DNA of 33,938 nucleotides from Methylophilaceae bacterium (GTDB lineage Bacteria; Pseudomonadota; Gammaproteobacteria; Burkholderiales; Methylophilaceae). The DNA lies in the NCBI GenBank assembly GCA_028351715.1, contig JAOMKM010000009.1:1-33938 (forward strand), in the 5' to 3' direction. Position numbers and translations under genes: made by a program. Shown here one piece after another: positions 26,174 through 33,938 of this stretch (positions are counted from its first letter, which is position 1; every line of letters starts with the position of its first letter). Below the pieces are notes generated by a model that was not told the DNA's origin, ran no database searches, and saw only the letters and a program-made list of their open reading frames with translations.

Positions 26174-27628
26174 ATGCTAAATCTATCACTTCAATCACTC
26201 TCCTCAAATTTGGAAAAAAAAACTTTTTCAAGTCTAGAATTGTCAAAATTTTACTTACAAAGAATTAAGCATCACAACCCCTCATTAAATGCATTCATCA
26301 CTATTGATGAAGAGAAAAGTTTATTGATGGCTTCAAAAGCTGATGAATTAATTGCTAAAGGAAAAAAATTGCCTCTCACAGGTATTCCAATTGCACAGAA
26401 AGATATTTTTTGCTCACAAGGATGGACTACTACTTGTGGATCAAAAATGCTTGAAAATTTTATTGCTCCTTATGATGCAACGGTAATTGAAAAATTTAAT
26501 GAAGTAGGGGCGGTTAATATTGGTAAAACTAATATGGATGAATTTGCAATGGGCTCATCCAATGAAACTTCCTATTTTGGAGCAGTAAAAAATCCTTGGA
26601 ATTTAGACCTTGTCCCTGGTGGGAGTTCAGGGGGTAGTGCAGCTGTAATTGCTGCAAGGCTTGCCCCAGGTGCAACTGGTACAGATACTGGTGGTTCTAT
26701 AAGGCAGCCAGCATCATTGTGTGGTTTTACTGGCTTGAAGCCTACGTATGGATTGGTATCTCGTTATGGAATGATTGCTTTTGCATCAAGCCTAGATCAA
26801 GCTGGACCAATGGCTATTAGCGCCGAAGATTGTTCATTAATGATGAATGTTATGACTGGCCATGATCGGAGAGATTCAACTAGTATTGAAAGAGATAAAG
26901 AAGATTATGGGAGCAAATTGAATGGTTCTATTAAGGGGCTAAAAATTGGAATTCCTAAGGAATTTTTTGGTGAAGGTTTAGATTCTTCAGTACAGAAAGT
27001 GATTGATTGTGCAATAGACGAGTATAAGAAGCTTGGGGCAGAAATTATAGAAATTTCTCTTCCTAATAATCATCTCGCTATTCCAGTTTATTATGTTATT
27101 GCTCCAGCAGAGGCTTCAAGTAATTTGTCAAGATATGATGGAGTTCGTTATGGCTTCAGAACAAAAGAATATGACGATCTAATGGATATGTATTTCAAAA
27201 CTAGACAGGAAGGTTTTGGTGAAGAAGTGAAACGTCGAATCCTGATTGGCACCTATGTCTTAAGTGCTGGTTACTATGATGCCTACTATTTGAAAGCACA
27301 AAAAATTAGACGCTTAATATCTGAAGATTTTACTAAAGTTTTTAAAAAGTGTGACGTTATCATGGGCCCCTCTGCCCCATCTGTTGCATTTAAAGCAGGT
27401 GAAAAACAAGAAGATCCCTTGGCTATGTATATGCAAGATATCTATACTATTTCTACAAATCTTGCTGGGCTCCCAGCAATGAGTATCCCTGCAGGGTTTG
27501 TAAATCATCTTCCAGTTGGATTACAACTTATTGGTAATTATTTTAGTGAGGCAAACTTATTAAATATTGCTCATTCCTTTCAAAAAAATACAGACTGGCA
27601 TTTGCAATCAGCTAAAGGATTTGAGTAA
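26174..27628 (+). CDS. gatA: Asp/Glu-tRNA amidotransferase subunit A
   Basis: Amidase subunit releasing ammonia from glutamine. The 484 residues carry the amidase-signature catalytic triad: Lys76 in [10 protein letters not shown], Ser151 in [11 protein letters not shown] and Ser175 in [35 protein letters not shown] is characteristic of GatA rather than other amidases. The stop overlaps the gatB start by 1 bp. Confidence 0.98.
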   Translation: MLNLSLQSLSSNLEKKTFSSLELSKFYLQRIKHHNPSLNAFITIDEEKSLLMASKADELIAKGKKLPLTGIPIAQKDIFCSQGWTTTCGSKMLENFIAPYDATVIEKFNEVGAVNIGKTNMDEFAMGSSNETSYFGAVKNPWNLDLVPGGSSGGSAAVIAARLAPGATGTDTGGSIRQPASLCGFTGLKPTYGLVSRYGMIAFASSLDQAGPMAISAEDCSLMMNVMTGHDRRDSTSIERDKEDYGSKLNGSIKGLKIGIPKEFFGEGLDSSVQKVIDCAIDEYKKLGAEIIEISLPNNHLAIPVYYVIAPAEASSNLSRYDGVRYGFRTKEYDDLMDMYFKTRQEGFGEEVKRRILIGTYVLSAGYYDAYYLKAQKIRRLISEDFTKVFKKCDVIMGPSAPSVAFKAGEKQEDPLAMYMQDIYTISTNLAGLPAMSIPAGFVNHLPVGLQLIGNYFSEANLLNIAHSFQKNTDWHLQSAKGFE

Positions 27629-29061
27629 TGGATTGGGATATCGTTATTGGTATAGAGACGCATGTTCAGTTAAAGACAAAATCTAAGCAATTTTCTGGTG
27701 CATCTATAGCTTATGGTAATGAGCCAAATTCGCAGGCGTGCCTCGTAAGTTTGGCTTATCCCGGGGTGCTGCCTGTATTAAATAATGAGTCTGTTAATTG
27801 CGCTATAAAACTTGGATTAGCTATAAATGCTAAAATTGCACCAAGATCAATTTTTGCTCGAAAAAATTATTTCTATCCTGATTTGCCTAAGGGCTATCAA
27901 ATAAGTCAAATGGAATTACCTATTGTTGGCCCAGGTTATTTATCCATTAATGCAAATGGAAAAAATAAAAATATTAGGATATTAAGAGCACATTTGGAAG
28001 AGGATGCTGGGAAATCTTCTCATGGTATATCACAAGATAAAACTGGAATTGATCTTAATCGGGCTGGAACGCCTTTATTAGAGATAGTTACAGAGCCTGA
28101 TATGAGTTCTGCCGAAGAGGCTGTAACTTATGCTAAAAAACTTCATGAACTAGTTCAGTGGATTGATATTTGTGATGGGAATATGCAAGAAGGAAGTTTT
28201 CGATGTGATGTTAATGTCTCAGTTAAGAAAAAAGGTACAGATGAGCTAGGGACTAGAAGGGAGATAAAAAATCTTAATTCGTTTAAATTTATTAAACAAG
28301 CAGTTGATTATGAGGTGAACTGGCAGATTGAGACTCTCGAAGATGGAGGGAAAATAGATCAAGCAACAATTTTGTTTAATCCAGAGACGGGTGAAACAAA
28401 AGCTATGAGGTCAAAAGAAGAGGCAAATGATTATCGGTATTTTCCTGATCCTGATCTGTTGCCATTATTAGTTTCACAAGAAAAAATCGATGAGATAAAA
28501 AAATCAATGCCTAAATTACCTGATGAGGTTCAAGAATCATTTCAAAAAGAACTAGGTTTGTCTGAGTATGATGCTTCAGAAATTACAGCAAATAGTGAAG
28601 TGACGAAATATTTTTTGGCCCTTGTAGAATCAAAAGTTAATCCTAAGCTCTCTGCAAATTGGATATTAGGAAATTTATATTCTCGCCTCAATGAAGAAGG
28701 CATAGATATCAATAAATCGCCAATAGATACAAAGCGCTTAGCTGAATTAATTAAGCGCATTGAAGATTCAACTATATCTAATAATGCGGCAAAAGAAGTG
28801 TTTGATTTTATATGGGACAAATCAAGTGTTACCGTTGATGAAGCAATAGAGGAGCTAGGATTAAAACAAATTTCTGATAGTGGTGAAATTGATAATTTAG
28901 TAGATGAAGTTTTAAAAAATAATCAGCCAATGGTTGAAGAGTATCTTTCTGGCAAAGAAAAAGCCTTTAATGCATTAATTGGTCAGATTATGAAAGCTTC
29001 TAAGGGTAAGGCAAACCCATCACAAGTTAGTGAGCTACTAAAACAAAAAATTTCTAAGTAA
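27628..29061 (+). CDS. gatB: Asp/Glu-tRNA amidotransferase subunit B
   Basis: tRNA-binding and kinase-like subunit that activates the misacylated aminoacyl end. The 477 residues include the N-terminal GIETHVQLKTKSKQFSGAS, YFYPDLPKGYQISQ, HLEEDAGKSSH, DLNRAGTPLLEIVTEPDM, GSFRCDVNVSV and ETKAMRSKEEANDYRYFPDPDL motifs, and the C-terminal Yqey/tail domain ending IGQIMKASKGKANPSQVSELL. The last 8 bp overlap the 3' end of convergent pyrE. Confidence 0.98.
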   Translation: MDWDIVIGIETHVQLKTKSKQFSGASIAYGNEPNSQACLVSLAYPGVLPVLNNESVNCAIKLGLAINAKIAPRSIFARKNYFYPDLPKGYQISQMELPIVGPGYLSINANGKNKNIRILRAHLEEDAGKSSHGISQDKTGIDLNRAGTPLLEIVTEPDMSSAEEAVTYAKKLHELVQWIDICDGNMQEGSFRCDVNVSVKKKGTDELGTRREIKNLNSFKFIKQAVDYEVNWQIETLEDGGKIDQATILFNPETGETKAMRSKEEANDYRYFPDPDLLPLLVSQEKIDEIKKSMPKLPDEVQESFQKELGLSEYDASEITANSEVTKYFLALVESKVNPKLSANWILGNLYSRLNEEGIDINKSPIDTKRLAELIKRIEDSTISNNAAKEVFDFIWDKSSVTVDEAIEELGLKQISDSGEIDNLVDEVLKNNQPMVEEYLSGKEKAFNALIGQIMKASKGKANPSQVSELLKQKISK

Positions 29062-29695
29062 TCCCATATGTTTTTTGAAACAATTTAATTTTAACTAATT
29101 CATCTGCATAGCTATCTGATTGATCTAGATAGCTAACAATATCTATTAAATTAATTAATGAATAAACTGGTAGCTTTAGATTGCTTGAAACTTCAGCCGT
29201 TGCAGTCAAGCCATGAGGTCCTTTTTCTTGTCTGTCTATGGCAACAAATACTCCAACAGGATTACCGCCATTATTTTTTATTAATTCATGTGACTCATTA
29301 ATTGAAGTACCAGCAGAAATGACATCGTCAATAATTAGAACATTACCATTGATAGGAGCACCAACGATATTACCTCCTTCCCCATGATCTTTTACTTCCT
29401 TTCGGTTGAAGCAATAAGGGATGTTTAGTCCCAGCTCTGCCAATGAAATTGCAATTGCAGTTACAAGAGCTATACCTTTGTAGGCAGGACCATACAACAT
29501 ATCAAATTTGATATTTGTTTCAAGAATTCTATTAGCATAAAATTGCCCAAGAGATTTTATGCTATCCCCATTATCAAAAGCACCTAGATTAAAAAAATAG
29601 GGACTTTCTCTGCCGGCTTTAGTAATAAAATTACCAAATTGCAGAACATTATTTTTTATGGCTAATTCAATGAATGATGTTTTATTTAATGACAT
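29054..29695 (-). CDS. pyrE: Orotate phosphoribosyltransferase
   Basis: Joins orotate and PRPP to form orotidine monophosphate in pyrimidine synthesis. The 213 residues contain RESPYFFNLGAF, DMLYGPAYKGIAL, the flexible loop FNRKEVKDHGEGGNIVG and the PRPP-binding motif NVLIIDDVISAGTS. Length is normal. The ATG is preceded by AAGG at 29708-29711. It diverges from xthA with only 16 bp between the start codons and meets gatB tail to tail. Confidence 0.97.
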   Translation of the reverse strand: MSLNKTSFIELAIKNNVLQFGNFITKAGRESPYFFNLGAFDNGDSIKSLGQFYANRILETNIKFDMLYGPAYKGIALVTAIAISLAELGLNIPYCFNRKEVKDHGEGGNIVGAPINGNVLIIDDVISAGTSINESHELIKNNGGNPVGVFVAIDRQEKGPHGLTATAEVSSNLKLPVYSLINLIDIVSYLDQSDSYADELVKIKLFQKTYGIT

Positions 29696-29723
29696 ATAAT
29701 TTAATTACCTTATGAAGATTATA
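29695..29723. promoter_or_regulatory. Compact divergent pyrE/xthA promoter candidates
   Basis: Two perfect TATAAT hexamers face opposite ways: plus strand 29695-29700, which starts on the last base of the pyrE start codon, and minus strand 29718-29723, inside the first codons of xthA. They would initiate about 5 nt before xthA and about 15 nt before pyrE. No good -35 is visible for either, and chance occurrence is possible in such AT-rich DNA. Confidence 0.35.
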
Positions 29724-30485
29724 ACCTTAAATTTAAATGGAATTCGATCGGCAAATAGAAAAGGGCTTTATCCCTGGCTTAAAACTCAGAATGCAGACTT
29801 TGTTTGCCTTCAAGAACTTAAAGCACAGGAAGAAGATTTATCTGAAGATATAAAGTCCCCAGATGGTTATTTAGGTTATTTTAGTTATGCAATCAAGAAA
29901 GGTTATAGCGGGGTAGGTATCTATTGCCGTCAAAAACCTATTAAAGTAACTAAGTATTTAGACATACCTGAAATTGATGATGAAGGACGATTCATCGAAC
30001 TTGAATTCGATGCATTGATTATTATTTCAGTTTATCTTCCATCAGGTTCTAGCGGAGCTGAACGTCAAGCTTTCAAATATAAGGTACTTGATAAAATAAA
30101 TAAAATTTTTGAAGAAAAAATTAAGCAAGGAAAAAATATTATTATCTGTGGCGACTTTAATATTGCTCATCATGAGATTGATTTAAAAAATTATAAAGGA
30201 AACCGTAAGAATTCTGGATTCTTGCCAGAAGAAAGAGCGTGGCTGACCAATTTATTTGATAATGTTGGGTTTAATGATGTTTATCGGAAATTATATCCTG
30301 AACAATCTGATGAGTCATATACGTGGTGGAGTAATCGTGGTCAGGCATGGCTAAAGAATGTAGGGTGGCGAATTGATTATCAGGTAGCAAATCATTCCTT
30401 TACAGACAAGGCAGTATCTGGAAATATTTATAAAGAAGTGCGATTTAGTGATCATGCGCCACTGATAATAAATTATTTAGATTAA
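29712..30485 (+). CDS. xthA: Exodeoxyribonuclease III / AP endonuclease
   Basis: Cleaves abasic sites in base excision repair and digests 3' ends. The 257 residues show the exonuclease-endonuclease-phosphatase fold: LNLNGIRSANRKG, FVCLQELKAQ (metal-binding Glu35), VYLPSGSSG, the active-site GDFNIAHHEIDL, TWWSNRGQAWLKNVGWRIDY and the final SDHAPL (catalytic His). There is no ribosome-binding site before the ATG. It complements MutY in repair of oxidised bases but is unlinked to it here. Its stop overlaps the ampG 3' end by 4 bp. Confidence 0.95.
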   Translation: MKIITLNLNGIRSANRKGLYPWLKTQNADFVCLQELKAQEEDLSEDIKSPDGYLGYFSYAIKKGYSGVGIYCRQKPIKVTKYLDIPEIDDEGRFIELEFDALIIISVYLPSGSSGAERQAFKYKVLDKINKIFEEKIKQGKNIIICGDFNIAHHEIDLKNYKGNRKNSGFLPEERAWLTNLFDNVGFNDVYRKLYPEQSDESYTWWSNRGQAWLKNVGWRIDYQVANHSFTDKAVSGNIYKEVRFSDHAPLIINYLD

Positions 30486-31714
30486 GGCCTATTCCAAGGA
30501 GCAATTTTAATAAGAAGAATTATTCCTGGGATTGCAATAAAAGAACAAAATATAAAAAAGTTATGCCACCCAAAAAATTCTACTAAATACCCTGTTGAGG
30601 CATTAGTAATAGTTCGTGGGACTGCTGAAAGGCCGGTAAATAAAGCAAATTGAGTTGCAGTAAATTTAGGATTTGTAGTTTTTGCAATGTAAGCAAGAAA
30701 TGCAGTAGTCCCAAGTCCTGCAGCAAAGAATTCGAAGCCAACTGTAATGCCTAATATTAAAGGGCTATATCCGGATATTGCAAGCCAAGCAAAGCTTAAT
30801 GTAGCAAACATCTGCATAAATCCAAAAATCCATAGTGCACGATTAATCCCAATTTTAATCATCAAAATACCACCTAGAATTCCACCAATAATACCTGCCC
30901 AAAGCCCGACAGTTTTAGCAATCATTCCAATTTCGGTCATTGAAAAACCAAGTTCCATATAGAATGGGGTAGCAAGTGCAGTTGCCATACTATCCCCAAT
31001 CTTATAAAGAAAAATAAATAGTAAAATTAAGATTGCTTCTTTTATTCCTTTGCGATTTATAAATTCCATAAAAGGCTCAATCACTGCTTCCCTGACTGTT
31101 TTAGGTGGCATTATTTTTAATAAAGGTTCTTTTATTAAAATTGTTAATATAATTCCTGGAATCATAAATAAGCCAGTAATAAAAAATACAAGTTCCCAAG
31201 CGAAGATGTCAGCCAAGATAAGGGCTAGAGAGCCAGGAATTAAACCTGCAATTCTGTATCCGTTTACATGGATAGCAGTTCCTAAACCAAGCTCATTATC
31301 TAAGAGTAATTCCCGACGATACGCATCAATCACTGCATCTTGACTGGCACTAAAAAAAGCAATAGCTGTTGATATTATTGCGACTGTCATGATTTGTGAT
31401 TTTGGATCTAGTAATCCTGCCATACTAATTGAAGCTAAAAGTAATACTTGAAAAATAATTAACCAACCTTTTCTTCGACCCATTGAAAATGAATAACCAT
31501 CAAATAACGGGGCCCAAAGAAATTTCAATACATAAGGTAGCTGAATAAATGAAAAAAGAGCTATAGCTTTTAGTTCTAAGCCACTATCCATTAGCCAGGC
31601 TGGTAGAAGGCTGATTATGATAAAAAAGGGTAGACCAGAGGTAAAGCCAGTGAAGACACAGATAAGCATCTTTTTTGTGAGTAAATCACGCCAAATTATT
31701 GATGAATCTGACAT
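30482..31714 (-). CDS. ampG: AmpG-family MFS transporter (muropeptide permease-like)
   Basis: Inner membrane transporter of the major facilitator type, expected to import anhydro-muropeptides for cell-wall recycling. The 410 residues have about twelve hydrophobic segments; diagnostic parts are FTSGLPFFIIISLLPAWLMDSGL, QLPYVLKFLWAPLFDGY, GRRKGWLIIFQ, SASQDAVIDAYRRELL and a second half with ATQFALFTGLSAVPRTITNASTGYLVE. These fit AmpG better than other MFS groups. Some AmpG-like proteins carry other solutes, so the substrate is inferred. It is 7 bp after metW. Confidence 0.88.
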   Translation of the reverse strand: MSDSSIIWRDLLTKKMLICVFTGFTSGLPFFIIISLLPAWLMDSGLELKAIALFSFIQLPYVLKFLWAPLFDGYSFSMGRRKGWLIIFQVLLLASISMAGLLDPKSQIMTVAIISTAIAFFSASQDAVIDAYRRELLLDNELGLGTAIHVNGYRIAGLIPGSLALILADIFAWELVFFITGLFMIPGIILTILIKEPLLKIMPPKTVREAVIEPFMEFINRKGIKEAILILLFIFLYKIGDSMATALATPFYMELGFSMTEIGMIAKTVGLWAGIIGGILGGILMIKIGINRALWIFGFMQMFATLSFAWLAISGYSPLILGITVGFEFFAAGLGTTAFLAYIAKTTNPKFTATQFALFTGLSAVPRTITNASTGYLVEFFGWHNFFIFCSFIAIPGIILLIKIAPWNRP

Positions 31715-31721
31715 CTTTGAG

Positions 31722-32321
31722 TTAATGATTTACCAAATTATATAAGGCAAGTGCGCCAAGTAAATTAGGGAAAAAAGTTACTGATTTATTATCTGTAAGA
31801 ACTAATCGGTCAACAATTTTATATTTATTTGATTTACATAAGTCATCAAAATCTTTAATTGTGCAAAGGTGAACATTTGGAGTGTTAAACCATGAATAGG
31901 GCAATTCTTTTGATTTAGGCATTACGCCTTGAATTGATTGAATTCTATCTCGCCAATATCCAAAATTTGGAAATGTGACAATCACTTGTTTTCCAACACG
32001 TAGCATTTCATCTAGAATTTCTTCAGTGTTATGCATCGATTGAATAGTTTTTGATAAAATCACAACATCAAATGAATTATCTTCAAATTCTGGCAATCCA
32101 GCTTCTATATCTACTTGAAGCACATTGATTCCTTTTTTAAGTGATTTCAACCAGTTATCAGGATCTTTCTCAATTCCATATCCTGTTATGTTTCTTTCTT
32201 TTTTAAGATAATTTAATAGTTCTCCATCTCCACAACCAAGATCAAGAACTTTTGAGTTTGTATTAACCCAATTAGCTATAATTGGAAAATCATATCTATA
32301 ATTATTCTTATCTAGTTTCAT
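31722..32321 (-). CDS. metW: MetW-type SAM-dependent methyltransferase-like protein
   Basis: A 199-residue class I methyltransferase-fold protein with the SAM motif [12 protein letters not shown] near 25-37, and the MetW-specific segments [26 protein letters not shown] and [19 protein letters not shown]. MetW is regularly encoded next to MetX and is thought to be needed for full MetX activity; no methyl acceptor is established. The start overlaps metX by 4 bp. Confidence 0.95.
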   Translation of the reverse strand: MKLDKNNYRYDFPIIANWVNTNSKVLDLGCGDGELLNYLKKERNITGYGIEKDPDNWLKSLKKGINVLQVDIEAGLPEFEDNSFDVVILSKTIQSMHNTEEILDEMLRVGKQVIVTFPNFGYWRDRIQSIQGVMPKSKELPYSWFNTPNVHLCTIKDFDDLCKSNKYKIVDRLVLTDNKSVTFFPNLLGALALYNLVNH

Positions 32322-33442
32322 AACATTTTATTAAAGTACGATTGTAAAATTGCATGGTACCTTGGCTCTTCCATTAAAAAAGCATCATGCCCGCTAGCTG
32401 CTGTAATTTCTGCATATTTGACATCAATATTATTATCTAAAAGTGCCTTAACAATTTCTTTAGATCTATTCGGTGAAAAACGCCAATCACTAGTAAAAGA
32501 AACTACTAGGAATTTTGATTTAATTTTTTTGAAAACTTTACTAAGGTTTCGTTTGCTTCCATTTGCAGGATCATAGTAATCTAAAGCTTTTGTCATCCTA
32601 ATGTAGGTATTTGCATCAAATTCTTTTGCAAATTTATCCCCTTGATAATTTAAGTAAGATTCAATTTCGAATTCTGTATTAAAATTATATTGATAATCTT
32701 TATATTTCAATTTCCTACCAAATTTTGATCCCATTACATCATCCGATAAATAGGTTATATGGCCAAGCATCCTTGCTATCCTTAGACCTCTTCTTGGCCG
32801 TATTTCCCCCTCGTAATAATTCCCTTTATTAAAGTCAGGATCTGTAATAATAGATTGTCTTGCAACCTCATTAAATGCAATATTTTGCGCAGTAAGATTC
32901 GGTGCTGCAGCGATAACAACAGCATGTTTTATTCTCTTAGGAAATTTTATAGCCCATTGAATTGCTTGCATTCCGCCAAGGCTACCTCCAATAACAGCTG
33001 CTAGCTTTGAAATATTTAAAGATGTGATTAAAGCTTCATGCGAATTTACCCAATCCTCAACTGTTGCAATTGGAAAATCAGATCCCCATGGTTTTTTTGT
33101 TTTAGCGTTGATTGATTTTGGACCAGTGCTTCCATGGCTACCTCCTAAATTATTAACACCAATTACAAAGAATTTATTTGTATCTAGGGGCTTATTCGGT
33201 CCAATAAGGCTATCCCACCACCCAGGATGCTTATCACTGGAGGAATAGCGACCAGCAAGATGATGATCACCAGATAACGCATGACAAACTAAGACGGCAT
33301 TGTCTCGTTTAAGATTTAATTTTCCATAGGTTTCGTAGGCCAACTCAAATTCTTTAAGTAAAAATCCACTATTTAACTTTAAGGGATTCTTGCATACAAA
33401 TTTTTTTGACTTGACGATACCAACTGAATTTTTTTCTTTCAT
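32318..33442 (-). CDS. metX: Homoserine O-acyltransferase MetX
   Basis: Alpha/beta hydrolase-fold enzyme that acylates homoserine, the committed step of methionine synthesis. The 374 residues carry [24 protein letters not shown], the nucleophile elbow [11 protein letters not shown] (Ser154), [10 protein letters not shown] (Asp) and AASGHDAFL (His). MetX may use acetyl- or succinyl-CoA, and partners of MetW in proteobacteria are often succinyl-specific, so I leave the donor open. It is followed by metW with a 4-bp overlap and lies 39 bp below prmC. Confidence 0.96.
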   Translation of the reverse strand: MKEKNSVGIVKSKKFVCKNPLKLNSGFLLKEFELAYETYGKLNLKRDNAVLVCHALSGDHHLAGRYSSSDKHPGWWDSLIGPNKPLDTNKFFVIGVNNLGGSHGSTGPKSINAKTKKPWGSDFPIATVEDWVNSHEALITSLNISKLAAVIGGSLGGMQAIQWAIKFPKRIKHAVVIAAAPNLTAQNIAFNEVARQSIITDPDFNKGNYYEGEIRPRRGLRIARMLGHITYLSDDVMGSKFGRKLKYKDYQYNFNTEFEIESYLNYQGDKFAKEFDANTYIRMTKALDYYDPANGSKRNLSKVFKKIKSKFLVVSFTSDWRFSPNRSKEIVKALLDNNIDVKYAEITAASGHDAFLMEEPRYHAILQSYFNKML

Positions 33443-33448
33443 TTTTAA

Positions 33449-33471
33449 ATTATACTATTGGAAGTCCAATA
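33449..33471 (-). promoter_or_regulatory. Candidate metX promoter with 16-bp palindrome
   Basis: A perfect minus-strand TATAAT (33449-33454) sits six bases before the metX ATG, and a near-perfect palindrome (33456-33471, TATTGG-N4-CCAATA) occupies the place of the -35/-10 spacer. The expected -35 position reads ATGCTG, which is poor. The palindrome could be an operator or an RNA hairpin at the end of prmC. Confidence 0.35.
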
Positions 33472-33481
33472 CAGCATTAAA

Positions 33482-33938
33482 TTAAACTACACCAGATGTT
33501 ACTCTAATTTTTGAATTAATATCTAGGTGCTGTTTAATGGATAAAAATTTCGCCTGCTCAAATATTAATTTCACATGGTTAGATTGATTATAACCATGTT
33601 CAATCATGAGTTGCCCGCCTTTTTTTAAATAATCACGAGCATTATTTACTATTATTTCAATATCAGCATAGCCCTGATTTCTTGAAAAAAGAGCTGACTC
33701 TGGCTCATATTGTAAATTATCTTTTTTTAAAAAAGCGTCATCAATGTCAATATAGGGGGGATTGCTAACAATAAGATCGAATTGAACTTTGGGAAACTTA
33801 TGATACCAGTTACTGTGTAAAGTCTTAGCATTTGTAAGTTTAAATTTATTAATATTTTCTTGTGCAACAATTAGTGCTTTTTTTGAGGCATCAGTAAGTA
33901 CAAACTGCGAGTTTTTAAATAGCTTCGCTAGGGTAATA
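33482..33938 (-). CDS. prmC: Peptide chain release factor N5-glutamine methyltransferase PrmC, C-terminal part, runs off the right edge
   Basis: Methylates the glutamine of the GGQ motif in release factors RF1 and RF2. The visible 152 codons before the stop cover the SAM-fold region ITLAKLF-KNSQFVLTDASKKAL, the catalytic motif DLIVSNPPYI (NPPY), LQYEPESALFS and a C-terminal LKKGGQLMIEHGYNQ segment. The NPPY motif with 'YEPxxAL' is typical of PrmC rather than other N-methyltransferases. The N-terminus lies outside the window. Usually prmC follows prfA, which would be to the right. Confidence 0.93.
   Translation of the reverse strand, partial: ITLAKLFKNSQFVLTDASKKALIVAQENINKFKLTNAKTLHSNWYHKFPKVQFDLIVSNPPYIDIDDAFLKKDNLQYEPESALFSRNQGYADIEIIVNNARDYLKKGGQLMIEHGYNQSNHVKLIFEQAKFLSIKQHLDINSKIRVTSGVV

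Noticed and set aside
33443-33481. SAM riboswitch upstream of metX
   Set aside because: Only 39 bp separate prmC and metX; that is too short for SAM-I and shows no SAM-II-like pseudoknot that I could draw.

Overview
The window is a compact, AT-rich (roughly one third G+C by eye), almost fully coding stretch of a Gram-negative chromosome with no mobile elements, tRNA, rRNA or CRISPR. The layout fits a streamlined betaproteobacterium. Supporting junctions are mreB divergent from gatCAB, pyrE convergent with gatB and divergent from xthA, metX-metW-ampG, the proteobacterial-type gshA, and lptM-lysA. A planktonic methylotroph of the Methylophilales (OM43 / Methylopumilus type) is my best guess. 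That assignment is an inference from gene order and composition, not a database match.

Left part (1-9.8 kb): the N-terminal two thirds of a B12-dependent class II ribonucleotide reductase (nrdJ, minus strand) starts from a promoter carrying two NrdR-box-like sites. It diverges from waaA (Kdo transferase). A TolC-family protein and an isochorismatase-fold hydrolase run on the minus strand. Opposite them, a TPP riboswitch precedes thiC, closely followed by uppP and mutY. A GNAT acetyltransferase and a DoxX-family membrane protein follow.

Middle (9.8-25.8 kb): nineteen minus-strand genes are packed with no gap over 35 bp. In transcription order they are mreB, mreC, mreD, mrdA, rodA, rlpA, ybeD, lipB, lipA, gshA, gshB, apbE, a NusG-domain-II membrane protein, a Gx-type transporter, lptM, lysA, ispH, nudB and nadA. 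The run joins the rod-shape elongation machine, lipoate synthesis, glutathione synthesis, an extracytoplasmic flavin/redox trio, LPS-translocon maturation, lysine, isoprenoid, folate and NAD synthesis. The 51-codon lptM is easily missed.

Right part (25.8-33.9 kb): gatCAB (amidotransferase for Gln/Asn-tRNA) faces pyrE. xthA leaves from a 16-bp divergent spacer. ampG, metW and metX lie on the minus strand below the 3' part of prmC, which runs off the right edge.

The most distinctive items are (i) the apbE / NusG_II / Gx-transporter trio, with no visible flavinylation target, (ii) a TPP riboswitch whose expression platform can be read directly as two mutually exclusive hairpins, (iii) paired NrdR sites 31 bp apart, and (iv) extreme economy at gene borders. 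Four of five convergent gene pairs overlap at their 3' ends, and several divergent or start-proximal promoters are squeezed into spacers of a few bases.
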